This document shows positions 1-10,030 of a stretch of 64,000 bases of DNA, in pieces. Within the stretch, counting starts at the first letter, position 1; each line of letters opens with the position of its first letter. Made by a program: the position numbers and the translations under genes. Below the pieces are notes generated by a model. The model ran no database searches and was not told where the DNA came from. It worked only from the letters and a program-made list of their open reading frames with translations. Source of the DNA: an uncultured Aquimarina sp. (GTDB taxonomy: Bacteria > Bacteroidota > Bacteroidia > Flavobacteriales > Flavobacteriaceae). The stretch is taken from positions 248,001 to 312,000 of the forward strand of contig CANMLL010000001.1 of the NCBI GenBank assembly GCA_947498775.1, read 5' to 3'.

Positions 1-568
1 ACTGCCCTTCATTCATTCTTGAAGGCACCACAAAATCGCGAGCACCTTCTGGGGTAGATTTGATTAAATATGGCGTTTCGACTTCTATGAAACCTTGGTT
101 TGAAAGGTAATTTCTAACCTGCATCGCAATTTGATGGCGAAATAGTAAGCTGTTTTTTACAGGATTACGTCGTATATCCAGGTAGCGGTATTTCATCCTG
201 ATATCCTCACCACCATCTGTTTCATCTTCGATAGTGAAAGGAGGAACAATGGCTTGGTTAAGGATGATCAATTCGTTAACCAGGATTTCTATATCACCTG
301 TTGGCATATTTGGATTTTTAGACTCTCTTTCGATAACGTTACCTTTGACCTGAATAACGAATTCTCTTCCTAGTTTTTTAGAGCGTTCTAACAAAGCAGC
401 AGGAGTTCTTTCCTCATCAAAAACTAATTGAGTAATTCCGTACCTGTCTCGAATTACAACCCAATTTAAAACACCTCTATCTTTTACTCTTTGCACCCAT
501 CCTGATAGGGTAACTTCTTTGTTAATATCTGAAATGCGTAATTCTCCACAAGTGTGACTTCTATACAT
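1..568 (-). CDS. aspS: Aspartate--tRNA ligase, N-terminal part (cut by window edge)
   Basis: Translating the minus strand from the ATG at 566-568 gives an open frame that runs off the left edge (about 189 codons). It begins [11 protein letters not shown], followed by an OB-fold anticodon-binding domain ([14 protein letters not shown], then [12 protein letters not shown]) and the start of the class II catalytic core, with RYLDIRR (motif typical of AspRS) and [20 protein letters not shown]. The enzyme charges tRNA-Asp with aspartate in the cytoplasm. A full-length AspRS is about 580-590 residues, so roughly two thirds lies outside the window. The start is supported by a good -7 promoter box 20 bases upstream. 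The family assignment is secure from the motifs; the rest of the gene cannot be judged. Confidence 0.95.
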   Translation of the reverse strand, partial: MYRSHTCGELRISDINKEVTLSGWVQRVKDRGVLNWVVIRDRYGITQLVFDEERTPAALLERSKKLGREFVIQVKGNVIERESKNPNMPTGDIEILVNELIILNQAIVPPFTIEDETDGGEDIRMKYRYLDIRRNPVKNSLLFRHQIAMQVRNYLSNQGFIEVETPYLIKSTPEGARDFVVPSRMNEGQ

Positions 569-588
569 AGTAGCTTATATTAAGGCTG

Positions 589-596
589 CAAAAATA
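589..596 (-). promoter_or_regulatory. Putative -7 promoter box of aspS
   Basis: The minus strand reads TATTTTTG here, an exact match to the flavobacterial -7 consensus TAnnTTTG, 20 bases upstream of the aspS ATG. No convincing TTG is seen at the usual -33 spacing. The rest of the 569-834 gap shows nothing else recognisable. Confidence 0.5.
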
Positions 597-834
597 AGAA
601 GATTTATGGATTAGTTACGCATTGGTTGTTGATAGTTTTAGAAAGTGCATGGGCACATTAATGTAAAGGGAAAAATTATCAACACTGTTAACGAAATAGG
701 GATTTTTCTTCTTTACTACTGTTTTACCTTAAAATCTAACCTTTAATATACATTTTATTACGAACAATTGTTAGTTTAACATTGTTTTATCAATTTCTTT
801 TAATAGATTTAACGGAACATTTAAACAAATCATT

Positions 835-3800
835 ATGAAAAAACAAACTCATTATAGCAAAATGAGGATTTTGCTATTATTAATTTTTATGCCAGCTTTC
901 CTGTTGGCTCAAGAAACCATTACCGGGAAAGTGGTTGTTGAAGAAACCGGATCGGGGGCACCATTTATGAATGTAGTTGAGAATGGAACGAATAATGGGA
1001 CAGCGACCGACATAGATGGTAATTTCTCTATTACAGTAAGTTCATTACCAATCAGGCTAAGAGTTTTTGCTCTTGGATTTTCAACCAAAATTATAGATGT
1101 TGCTACTGCAGGAGAAATAACAATTCAGGTAAGTGAATCAACAGAAGCATTAGAGGAAGTAGTTGTAACAGGATTGGGTTCTTCGATAAAAAGAGCTAAC
1201 CTTGCCAATGCTGTTTCAACCGTATCTTCTGAAGAGCTAGTTGGTAATACCGGTCAAACAACTGTAGATGGGGCTCTATATGGTAAAGTAACAGGGGTAA
1301 ATATTACTTCTTCTTCTGGTGCGCCAGGAGGTGGTTTTGCACTTCGTCTTCGTGGGGTATCCTCAATAAATGGTAATAACCAACCACTATTTATCGTTGA
1401 TGGGGTATACGTAAATAATGTAGAAATACCATCCGGATTGCGATTTGCTTCAGGAGCGAATAGAGGTAATGAAGAAAACTCAGGAAACAGAATTGCCGAT
1501 TTGGATCCCAACGATATCGAGAACATCGAGATTTTAAAGGGAGCATCTGCAGCAGCAATATATGGTACACGAGCAAACGCGGGGGTTGTAATTATAACCA
1601 CAAAACGTGGTAGAGGCGGAAAAACAAAAATCAATTTTAGCCAGGACACCGGTTTTACAACAATTCAAAATAAACTGGGACTTAGACCTTGGACGGCAGA
1701 GAGCGTTTTTAATGCTTTTTTTACTCCAAATCCTGATGACCCTCAAGCTGAAGCTGATTCGAGAGCTGCAGCAGAAGCAGAGGTAGCTGCTTTCCAAAAT
1801 GCAATACAAAATGGAGGGCTAATAGATTATGAAGACGAAATTTATGGAGATACAGGATTTATTACTGAAACACGAGTAAATATTAGTGGCGGTAATGAAA
1901 AAACTCGATTTTATGTAGGGGGATCCTATCGTGATGAAGAAGGTATAATAAGAAATACAGGGTTTGATAGACTTTCTATTCGAGGTAACATTGACCATAA
2001 AATATCTGAGGTTTTCGATTTTTCTTTATCATCAAACTATGTCAGAAGTAACTCTAGCAGAAGTTTTACGGGTAACGAAAATGAAGGAGGATTAAGTTAT
2101 GGATATACTCTTGCTTTTACTAGACCTTGGAATAATCTTTATCCGAATGCTATTGGTATTTACCCAAATAATCCCAACTATCCTGGAAACCCAATTTTTG
2201 TACGAGATCAGGCATTAAATGATGATTCGAACAATAGGTTCATACAAGGGTTTAAACTCAATACAAAAATCCTAAATAAAGATAACGATCAAGTAAAATT
2301 CGTAATCAATGGGGGGATCGATTATCTTGCAAACGAAACCTATGTATATGTACCTGAAACTCACCAGGGACAAGTAGGAAATCAAGAAGGTTTCGTAGCA
2401 GAAGGTAGAAATAACTTTACACAGTTTAACTTACAATCCTTTGCTGTTTGGGATCACAATGCGCTTGGAGGAGATCTAGGACTTACTACACAAGCTGGTA
2501 TTAGTTATTTAGAACAACAAGCTGATTTATTAAACAGTAGAGGAGCAAATCTATTTGGAGGACAAACCAGTGTTGACCAATCGGTAAATCAAGTTATTGA
2601 GCAGACAAGATCTACTCAAAAAGATTTCGGATATTTTGCTCAAGTCGAGGCTAATTATAAAGATCAAATTATTGGTACAGTAGGATATAGATTAGACAAA
2701 TCTACTCTTAATGGTGATCCAAACGAGTTTTATGGCTTTCCAAAGGCATCATTAGCAGTAAATATTGCAAATTTTGAGTTTTGGAATGTTGAGGCCATTA
2801 ATCAATTGAAGTTTAGAACTGCCTATGGTGAAACTGGTTCTTCTGCAGCCTTTGGATCTGTTTTTACAAGTTTTGTGCCAAGCAATGTCGGAGGGAACGG
2901 AGGTCTTTCTGTTGGAGCAAAAGGTGATCCAGATATCGAACCGGAAACTTCTGCAGAATTTGAAGTTGGCCTTGATTTAGGATTATTTGATAGTAGAGTG
3001 TCTCTTGAAGCATCTTACTATAATAGAGAAGTAAAAGATCTGATCTTAACAAGAGAGCTTCCTGCATCTTCTGGATTTACAGATGTAGATGGGAATACTA
3101 TAGAAACGACAAATCTGGCTGATCTTGTGAACGAAGGATTGGAATTAGCTTTAAGAGCTGATGTTTTTGAGACTGATAATTTTTATTGGAACACAGGAAT
3201 CCAGTTTTATTTTAACCGATCCGAAGTTACAAGGCTAGATGTACCTGCATTCGCTCAGCCGGGAGCCGGATTTGGTACTGGTTTGGGTACCTTTTTTATC
3301 GAAGAGGGCCAACCAGTGACCCAACTCGTAGGAAACATTGACCCCGATGGTGATGGCCCTCTAGAGGCCGATTTAGAACAAGTGGGAGATGTAGAGCCTG
3401 ATTTCCAGATGGCGTTTAACAACCAATTTACACTGTTTAAACAAATTGATGTTTCATTTTTATTACAATGGAAACAGGGAGGAGATAATTTGAACTTATC
3501 ACGATTTTTAACAGACCTAGGACAAACCTCTCCTGATCTTGAAACTGCCGAAGGCCAGGCACGTCTCGCGTCTGCGGCTGAAGCTAATCGTTTTGTAGAG
3601 GACGCAACTTATGTAAGACTTCGTGAAGCAGCAATTTTTTACAGGATACCATCAAAAACTATAAATGGATTGTTAGGAGAGACAGTAGAAGGTATAAAAT
3701 TAGGAATATCGGCAAGAAATTTATTTACAATAACCGATTATAGTAGTTATGACCCTGAAGTTTCAACAAATGGAGGAGCAGGTTTATCTAGCGGAATAGA

Positions 3801-3858
3801 AGTAACTCCGTTCCCTAGTGCAAAACAATTTTACTTCCATTTAAATGTTAACTTTTAA
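835..3858 (+). CDS. SusC/RagA-family TonB-linked outer membrane receptor
   Basis: A 1007-residue TonB-dependent transporter of the SusC class. The N-terminus is a signal peptide ending near residue 25 (FLLAQ). A carboxypeptidase-D regulatory-like beta-sandwich follows (about 27-105, starting ITGKV). The plug domain (about 110-255) contains the TonB-box-like EEVVVTGLG segment, the LRGVSSINGNNQPLFIVDG motif and GASAAAIYGTRANAGVVIITTK. A large 22-strand barrel region ends in FHLNVNF with the terminal Phe typical of outer membrane proteins. It should pair with the SusD-like lipoprotein 12 bases downstream to import a bulky nutrient. No glycoside hydrolase, sulfatase or peptidase gene follows in this transcription unit, so the substrate cannot be named. 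The length is normal for the family. Confidence 0.95.
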   Translation: MKKQTHYSKMRILLLLIFMPAFLLAQETITGKVVVEETGSGAPFMNVVENGTNNGTATDIDGNFSITVSSLPIRLRVFALGFSTKIIDVATAGEITIQVSESTEALEEVVVTGLGSSIKRANLANAVSTVSSEELVGNTGQTTVDGALYGKVTGVNITSSSGAPGGGFALRLRGVSSINGNNQPLFIVDGVYVNNVEIPSGLRFASGANRGNEENSGNRIADLDPNDIENIEILKGASAAAIYGTRANAGVVIITTKRGRGGKTKINFSQDTGFTTIQNKLGLRPWTAESVFNAFFTPNPDDPQAEADSRAAAEAEVAAFQNAIQNGGLIDYEDEIYGDTGFITETRVNISGGNEKTRFYVGGSYRDEEGIIRNTGFDRLSIRGNIDHKISEVFDFSLSSNYVRSNSSRSFTGNENEGGLSYGYTLAFTRPWNNLYPNAIGIYPNNPNYPGNPIFVRDQALNDDSNNRFIQGFKLNTKILNKDNDQVKFVINGGIDYLANETYVYVPETHQGQVGNQEGFVAEGRNNFTQFNLQSFAVWDHNALGGDLGLTTQAGISYLEQQADLLNSRGANLFGGQTSVDQSVNQVIEQTRSTQKDFGYFAQVEANYKDQIIGTVGYRLDKSTLNGDPNEFYGFPKASLAVNIANFEFWNVEAINQLKFRTAYGETGSSAAFGSVFTSFVPSNVGGNGGLSVGAKGDPDIEPETSAEFEVGLDLGLFDSRVSLEASYYNREVKDLILTRELPASSGFTDVDGNTIETTNLADLVNEGLELALRADVFETDNFYWNTGIQFYFNRSEVTRLDVPAFAQPGAGFGTGLGTFFIEEGQPVTQLVGNIDPDGDGPLEADLEQVGDVEPDFQMAFNNQFTLFKQIDVSFLLQWKQGGDNLNLSRFLTDLGQTSPDLETAEGQARLASAAEANRFVEDATYVRLREAAIFYRIPSKTINGLLGETVEGIKLGISARNLFTITDYSSYDPEVSTNGGAGLSSGIEVTPFPSAKQFYFHLNVNF

Positions 3859-3870
3859 AATATTACGGTG

Positions 3871-5271
3871 ATGAAAAATATATTAAAAATGAAAATAAAA
3901 TATTACCTGGTGCTTACTTTGCTTGTTGCAATGACTGCATCATGTTCGTTTGATGAAGAAACAGACCCTAATGGTCCTAGTATAGAAGGAGTAGAAAGTA
4001 ATGCATCTGTTAGGCAGCTTAATGAAATAGCTATCGGTATAGAATCAACCTCTAGAGATGGACATGGTATCGAAACTACGGTAAGTGGTTCTATGGCCAG
4101 AGAGTTGTATCTTTTTGATGCAGATCCCAGAAATACCGGAAATGTTTTAGGAAAAGACGGTACTGTGTTAGATAATAACTCGTTCTATAGTACAGCTCAG
4201 TTTAGAGGAAGTTACAGATGTATTAAAAATGCCAATGTTTTATTAGGAGCTTTAGATAATACTCAGGTAATTGATGAAACTAAAAAAAATGCATACAGAG
4301 GATTTGCAAAGACTGTTCAGGCGTATGAGTTAATTCAGGTTTTAAAATCATATAATACCGCTAGAATCGATGTTGCAGATTTAGAAAATCTTGGACCGTT
4401 TTTAGAGTTTGATGCTGCAATTGCAGAGGTAAGAAATTTACTAAACGATGCTCTTAATGATCTCAATACACTTCCACCGTTGAGTCAGTTTGCATTTCCA
4501 TTGTCAGGATTTGATGATTTGATAGATACTTCAGGAGAAACTGAAGATGCGAAACGAGATGATGAAGATGAAATTACTATCGAAGAATTTGTTTTATTCA
4601 ATAGAGCTGTTGCGGCAATTGCCGCAGTTTATGCCAGAGACGGTAATGGAGCACTTACAGAATTAGGTAATTCGTTTTTTGACCTTAATGGAAGTTTAAC
4701 TACTAGCGTTAAGCACGTATTTGGGTTAGGAGCTGGTGATCAACCCAATGGCGTTTTTAGAGCACCATCTATTTCTGCTGAGGAACCAAATAATGGAGAC
4801 CAAGTTATTGTTCATAATAGTTGGATTAATGAAGCCGAAACTGGAGATTCAAGAGTTACTACAAAAACAGCAGTGAGACCAGATCCAAGTATTCAGGATG
4901 GATTAACAGGAAGCCATGAATCTCGATTGTATGGTTCTAATGTTGCTCCTATCGATATGATACGAAATGAAGAATTAATTTTGGTATATGCTGAAGCTAG
5001 TATTTTGGCCAATAATCTTATAGATGCAGAGACTGCAATCAATATTATACGTGATAAAGCGGGTAATCTAGATCCCAAAGATTATGGTGGAACTCCAACT
5101 TCCGAGCAATTAACAACAGAAATGTTAAATCAAAGAAGATATTCTTTATGGAGTGAGAATCATAGACTGTTTGATCTTAGAAGGTATGATTTGTCTAATA
5201 CTTTACCCGTCGACAGAGGAGGGGATCAAATATTTAATGTGCTTCCTGTGCCATTATCAGAGAATCAATAG
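3871..5271 (+). CDS. SusD/RagB-family outer membrane lipoprotein
   Basis: The surface lipoprotein partner of the SusC-like receptor just upstream. The N-terminus has a short charged stretch, a hydrophobic segment and a lipobox ending MTASC, so the mature protein should be lipid-anchored. The C-terminal third carries the SusD signature: RNEELILVYAEASIL, a TPR-like helical pair, then RDKAGN, and the QRRYSLWSENHRLFDLRRY block that is highly conserved in the family. At about 466 residues it is at the short end of the family range. I start at the ATG at 3871; an in-frame GTG lies immediately before it at 3868, and a further ATG at 3889 would give a tighter signal peptide. It ends just before a strong terminator, so susC-susD form a two-gene unit. 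Confidence 0.93.
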   Translation: MKNILKMKIKYYLVLTLLVAMTASCSFDEETDPNGPSIEGVESNASVRQLNEIAIGIESTSRDGHGIETTVSGSMARELYLFDADPRNTGNVLGKDGTVLDNNSFYSTAQFRGSYRCIKNANVLLGALDNTQVIDETKKNAYRGFAKTVQAYELIQVLKSYNTARIDVADLENLGPFLEFDAAIAEVRNLLNDALNDLNTLPPLSQFAFPLSGFDDLIDTSGETEDAKRDDEDEITIEEFVLFNRAVAAIAAVYARDGNGALTELGNSFFDLNGSLTTSVKHVFGLGAGDQPNGVFRAPSISAEEPNNGDQVIVHNSWINEAETGDSRVTTKTAVRPDPSIQDGLTGSHESRLYGSNVAPIDMIRNEELILVYAEASILANNLIDAETAINIIRDKAGNLDPKDYGGTPTSEQLTTEMLNQRRYSLWSENHRLFDLRRYDLSNTLPVDRGGDQIFNVLPVPLSENQ

Positions 5272-5294
5272 TAAATAATACTAAATTTGACTAC

Positions 5295-5330
5295 AAAAAA
5301 CGCCCCTCGAGAATTCGGGGGGCGTTTTTT
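5295..5330. terminator. Bidirectional intrinsic terminator
   Basis: AAAAAACGCCCC and GGGGCGTTTTTT form a GC-rich stem, with A and T tracts on both sides, between the convergent susD-like gene and the RND pump gene. It can serve both strands. Confidence 0.9.
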
Positions 5331-5347
5331 CATCAATTTACATATCC

Positions 5348-8300
5348 CTATGCGGTTGCAGCGGTAACAGGTACTTCTACAACTTTCTTTTTACTGAATC
5401 TTACTTTTACTCTGTTCACAATAAAGAATAAACAAGGTACAATGATTAAGGTAAGGAAAGTAGCAATGATCAATCCGTAAATTACTGCCCAGGCAAGTGG
5501 TCCCCAGAAAATCACATTATCTCCTCCTATGTAAATATTTGGATTACCGGTACTGAATAATGAGAAGAAATCTACATTAAAACCAATTGCTAGTGGTATT
5601 AATCCTAATACAGTAGTAATTGCAGTAAGCAATACTGGTCGTAAACGTGCTCTACCTCCTTTTATAATGATCTTCATAACTTCTTCATTAGGCAAAAGAT
5701 CCCTTTCAGGAACGTTGAGCTCTACTTTCTTGCGATCTATTAAAAGTTGGGTATAATCAAGTAAAACAACACCATTATTCACTACGATTCCCGCAAGCGA
5801 AATAATCCCCATCATGGTCATCATGATGACAAAAGGTGCTCCTGTAATTAATATACCACCAAATACGCCAATAAAACTTAAGAATATAGCAATCATAATA
5901 ATAGTAGGCTTAGAAATAGAACTAAACTGGAATATCAAAATAAGCATAATAAGTCCTAGTCCGGCTAAGAAGGCTAAGTTTAGAAAGTCCTGTTGTTTAT
6001 TTTGCTCTTCGATCTGGCCGGTATAATCTATTTTAACACCTCTTGGTAGCTTAGAAAAACTAGCCATCTCTGTTTGAATTTGCGAAACAATAGCACCTGC
6101 ATCTGTAAAACCAGGTTGAAGGCCAGAATATACCGTCACTACTCTTTTAGTGTCTTTATGCTTAATCGCACTAAAGGATGAGGTGTTTTTTTGCGAGGCA
6201 ACTGCAGAAACCGGTATTTCCATTAATTTACCACTCGCCTGATCTCTAAAGGTGATGTTTTGATCAAAAAGGGCACTGGTATTGTATCGATTGTCTTCAT
6301 TAAAACGTACATAGATATCATAATCTTCACCTTCCTTTTTAAACACTCCAGCTTTTTCTCCAAAGATAGAACGGCGCAGCTGGTTGCCTACTTGTCCTGC
6401 TGCTACGTTCAACTCTCCTGCTTTTTCGCGATCAACAACTACCTGCATGGCTGGTTTTCCTTTGTTTACATCGATTTTGAGTTCTTCGATACCGGGAATG
6501 TTTTTTTCATTGATAAAGTTACGCATCTGTTCTGCGATATTGATCAGTTCATCATAATTGGGTCCTTCAATTTCTATATTAATTGGGTACCCAGCAGGAG
6601 GGCCGACTGCATCCTTTTCTACAGAAATGGCTACCCCGGGATAAATTCCTTTTAGGGCTTCTTGTACTTTGCTACGCAAAACCTCAGAATCTTTTCCTTT
6701 TCTGTATTTAAACTCACGCATGGTTGCTGTAATCTTGGCACGATGTGGCATTTCGGCATTACTACCCCCATCAGTCTGCGGATTACCGGCACCTTCTCCT
6801 ACTTGTGAAACTGCAGATTCTACCAGGAAGTTATACTCTTTTTCCCCTTCAATATACTCCCCATCATTTACGACGGCATACACACGCTGTTCAATTTCTT
6901 TGGTTATAGCATTGGTTTTGTCTATATCAGTTCCTTGAGGATATTCTATATAGACAATGATCTGATTAGGTTTGTTATCCGGGAAGAATTCTATTTTGGT
7001 ACGTTGACTTCCAATTGAGGCCCCGAACATACCAAAAACTACGAATAATAATATAAAAGTTCCTACAACAAATCCATAGGCTCTCCAACCTTTTAAAGCA
7101 TAGTTCAAGAAGCGTTGATATCTGTCTTCTAACCAAGCCAAAATTCTTCTTTGAAAGAAGTTGGCAGCTCCCTTTAACACATAGCGATAGATCCAAAACA
7201 TGATTGCTGTAACAATCATTAAACTACCCAAAGCTCGTACTTGCCCACCAACAATCAGTATAAAAACTCCGATACCTCCTAAGATAATACTTAATCTGAT
7301 CAACTGTTTGCGAGTTAATTTTTTCTCGCCAATTTCCATAAATTGAGAAACCAGCATAGAATTAATAAAGATTGCCACAAAAAGCGAAGATCCTAACACG
7401 ACAGATAATGTAATGGGAAAGTAAATCATAAACTCACCCATAACCCCTGGCCACATCCCCAGTGGTATAAAAGCGGCAACCGTAGTAGCAGTAGAAATAA
7501 TAATAGGAAAAGCAATCTCTCCAATACCCTTTTTGGCTGCCTGTATGCGAGACATTCCTTCTTCTTCCATTAATCGATATACGTTCTCTACAACCACAAT
7601 ACCGTTATCCACCAGCATTCCTAATCCCATGATCAGTGCAAAAAGAATCATAGTATTCATAGTATAGCCAAGTAGGGATAAAATCATGAAAGACATAAAC
7701 ATTGACATTGGGATAGCAAATCCTACAAACAATGCATTTCTAAACCCTAAGAAGAACATTAACACACCCACGACCAGAATAATCCCGAAAATAATATTAT
7801 TCACCAAATCGCTGACCTGGTTTTCAGTTTTTTCAGATTGGTCATTGGATACAGTTACAGTTAGGTCTTGAGGGAAAATATTTTCTGTAGCGTCCTCTAG
7901 AATAACATCGATTTTTTCTACGGCTTCGATCATATTCTTTCCAGAACGTTTCATTACGTCCAACATAACCACATTATGACCAAATTCTCGGGCATAGGTA
8001 GTTTTATCTTCTTCTTTGAAGTTCACTTGGGCAATATCTCTTAAATACACCGCTCCGTCTTGAGATTTTACTACAAAATCATCAAGCTCGGTGGGGCGAT
8101 CAATTTCACCAAGGATTCTAATGGTTCTGCGTTGCCCACTGGTAATCATATTTCCGGCAGACATGGTGACGTTTCCGTTTTTAATGGTATTGATAACATC
8201 ATCAAAACTCACCTTGGCGGCCATCATTTTGTAAATATCTACAGCAACTTCTACTTCTTTTTCTTGTGCACCACGAATTTCAGCTTTTTTGATTTCTTTA

Positions 8301-8848
8301 AGATCTTCAATTTCATCTTCTAGATATTCGGCAAATTCTTTTAATTTATCTACCGGGTAGTCTCCTGCAATGTTAATATTCAGGATGGGAGTCTCTTCAG
8401 AGATACTTAAATCAAAAACATCCGGCTCTACCTTGGCATCATTAAATGTTGGCCAGTCTTCATTGGCTTTTTCAGAATCCACTTCATCTTTTACCTTTTG
8501 CTTTGCTTCGGCCACAGTGAGCTCTTCTTCAAATTCTATCGTTATAATGGCATAATCCTCTTGCGAGGTAGAGAGAATCTCTACTACATTGCTTACGTTT
8601 TTTAATTTATCCTCGAGAGGATCTACAATTAAGCGCTCAATATCTTCTGCGGTATTCCCGGGATAGGGGACACTAATATATATTTTGGTTTCATTGATCT
8701 CAGGAAAGTTTTCTCTAGGCATAGAGAAATAGGCAGAAAGTCCTAAAAACAAAAATATAGCAATCATTACATAAATGGTAGTTGGGTTGTTTATGGCCCA
8801 GGAGGATAATTTAAATTCCTTGTCTACCTTTTTCTTATTAACTTCCAT
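5348..8848 (-). CDS. RND-family efflux transporter, inner membrane pump
   Basis: A 1166-residue proton-driven RND permease (AcrB/MexB superfamily). It has an N-terminal membrane helix (about 18-37), two large periplasmic porter regions, and two bundles of membrane helices (about 355-560 and 985-1150). The TM4 motif reads GLGMLVDNGIVVVEN, the docking-like region contains PAGYPINIEIEG, and the TM10-11 region reads ISLAGIVVNNGVVLLDY. TM4 therefore has one acidic residue (VDN) where AcrB has a DD pair. It is the last gene of an operon with a TetR regulator, a TolC channel and an adaptor, spaced 8 bases from the adaptor. Expected role is export of drugs, bile-like compounds or envelope-active molecules across both membranes; the substrate is unknown. 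It is longer than AcrB (1049) because of an insertion between the two halves with two extra hydrophobic segments (about 540-575). Confidence 0.93.
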   Translation of the reverse strand: MEVNKKKVDKEFKLSSWAINNPTTIYVMIAIFLFLGLSAYFSMPRENFPEINETKIYISVPYPGNTAEDIERLIVDPLEDKLKNVSNVVEILSTSQEDYAIITIEFEEELTVAEAKQKVKDEVDSEKANEDWPTFNDAKVEPDVFDLSISEETPILNINIAGDYPVDKLKEFAEYLEDEIEDLKEIKKAEIRGAQEKEVEVAVDIYKMMAAKVSFDDVINTIKNGNVTMSAGNMITSGQRRTIRILGEIDRPTELDDFVVKSQDGAVYLRDIAQVNFKEEDKTTYAREFGHNVVMLDVMKRSGKNMIEAVEKIDVILEDATENIFPQDLTVTVSNDQSEKTENQVSDLVNNIIFGIILVVGVLMFFLGFRNALFVGFAIPMSMFMSFMILSLLGYTMNTMILFALIMGLGMLVDNGIVVVENVYRLMEEEGMSRIQAAKKGIGEIAFPIIISTATTVAAFIPLGMWPGVMGEFMIYFPITLSVVLGSSLFVAIFINSMLVSQFMEIGEKKLTRKQLIRLSIILGGIGVFILIVGGQVRALGSLMIVTAIMFWIYRYVLKGAANFFQRRILAWLEDRYQRFLNYALKGWRAYGFVVGTFILLFVVFGMFGASIGSQRTKIEFFPDNKPNQIIVYIEYPQGTDIDKTNAITKEIEQRVYAVVNDGEYIEGEKEYNFLVESAVSQVGEGAGNPQTDGGSNAEMPHRAKITATMREFKYRKGKDSEVLRSKVQEALKGIYPGVAISVEKDAVGPPAGYPINIEIEGPNYDELINIAEQMRNFINEKNIPGIEELKIDVNKGKPAMQVVVDREKAGELNVAAGQVGNQLRRSIFGEKAGVFKKEGEDYDIYVRFNEDNRYNTSALFDQNITFRDQASGKLMEIPVSAVASQKNTSSFSAIKHKDTKRVVTVYSGLQPGFTDAGAIVSQIQTEMASFSKLPRGVKIDYTGQIEEQNKQQDFLNLAFLAGLGLIMLILIFQFSSISKPTIIMIAIFLSFIGVFGGILITGAPFVIMMTMMGIISLAGIVVNNGVVLLDYTQLLIDRKKVELNVPERDLLPNEEVMKIIIKGGRARLRPVLLTAITTVLGLIPLAIGFNVDFFSLFSTGNPNIYIGGDNVIFWGPLAWAVIYGLIIATFLTLIIVPCLFFIVNRVKVRFSKKKVVEVPVTAATA

Positions 8849-8856
8849 AGGGTATG

Positions 8857-10023
8857 TTAGTTTAAAATTTTAACTTTCTGACCATCTTTTACACTTCTGG
8901 CGCCTTCACTTATAATGGCATCACCATTGTTAATACCTTCCATGATTTCTATTAAATCTCCTTGCGTTTTTCCGGTTTTTACAATTACCCTTTTGGCCTC
9001 AGCTATGTTTTGAGAATCTTTAGCTGATGTGATATAGGTATATTGGTCTCCTTTGGCATTTTCAGAAATGATACTTTGCGGTATCAATATCGCTTTCTCG
9101 TTGGTATAATCATTAATTTTTACCTTGGCAGTGAGATTAGGTTTTACGGTACCTCCATTTGAAGGGATACCAATTTCTACCATAAAAGAACGATTGTTTG
9201 GATTGATATAGTTTCCTACTTGTCGTACTTTGGTAGTAATAGTTTTTCCTAATACCGGAAAATAGACTTCTACATTTTTCCCTTTGGTTATGCTAGATAT
9301 GTAACGCTCTGGCACTTCAGTTTCAATATACATATCATTAAGATTAACAATACGAATTATTTGGTTTTGTCCTGCGGAAACGACACTTCCCTGCTCTGTA
9401 ATTACATCATCAATAACGCCCGAAAATGGTGCATTTATGGTGGTTTTGGCTAATTGTCGCTTAATTTGATTTACCGCATTTTGTTGGGCTTCGTAGTTTG
9501 TTTTAGCTTCTAGGTATTGGATTTCTGAACCAATTTTCTGCTCCCAAAGTCTTTTTTGGCGATCAAATGTTGTTTTCGCTAATTGTGCCTGTACTTCTAT
9601 CTGCGATAATTGCTGGCTTAATCCTCCGTCATCTATCCTGGCAAGCAATTGTCCTTTAGATACTTTCTGGCCTTTGTTTACATACACCCGGGTTAGAATA
9701 CCGCTCATTTCTGGATATAAAACGATGTTTTGTTTGGTTTCTACATTTCCCTGTAACTCGAGGTAGTGATTAAACAGGGTATCCTTGGCTTTAATAATAG
9801 TTACCAAAGGAAGCTTTTTTATAGTATCCAAAGAGGCAATTGCTTCATCAATCTGTTTTAATTGATCTGCAACAGCTTGTTGTTCTGTTACAACTTCGGT
9901 TCTTTTGGCACGTAATGCTGGAAGATCTCCTTTTGCTATTATTTTTTCTATGGACTTGTTGTCATTTCCTCCACATGAAATAATTAGAAGAGAGATGGAT
10001 AATATAGTAAGTATCTTTTTCAT
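8857..10023 (-). CDS. RND efflux periplasmic adaptor (membrane fusion protein), lipoprotein
   Basis: A 388-residue HlyD/AcrA-type adaptor. The N-terminus is a signal peptide with lipobox LLIISC (Cys about 17), so it is probably anchored to the inner membrane. A coiled-coil segment follows (about 40-65), then the first half of a biotinyl-lipoyl-like domain (YPEMSGILTRVYVNKGQKVSKGQLLARID), an alpha-hairpin (about 135-190), the second half (INAPFSGVIDDVITEQGSVVSAGQ), and beta-barrel and membrane-proximal domains. It should bridge the pump gene 8 bases downstream and the TolC-like channel 7 bases upstream. An unusual feature is the predicted coiled coil placed before the lipoyl half. The family call is secure. 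Confidence 0.93.
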   Translation of the reverse strand: MKKILTILSISLLIISCGGNDNKSIEKIIAKGDLPALRAKRTEVVTEQQAVADQLKQIDEAIASLDTIKKLPLVTIIKAKDTLFNHYLELQGNVETKQNIVLYPEMSGILTRVYVNKGQKVSKGQLLARIDDGGLSQQLSQIEVQAQLAKTTFDRQKRLWEQKIGSEIQYLEAKTNYEAQQNAVNQIKRQLAKTTINAPFSGVIDDVITEQGSVVSAGQNQIIRIVNLNDMYIETEVPERYISSITKGKNVEVYFPVLGKTITTKVRQVGNYINPNNRSFMVEIGIPSNGGTVKPNLTAKVKINDYTNEKAILIPQSIISENAKGDQYTYITSAKDSQNIAEAKRVIVKTGKTQGDLIEIMEGINNGDAIISEGARSVKDGQKVKILN

Positions 10024-10030
10024 AATATGA

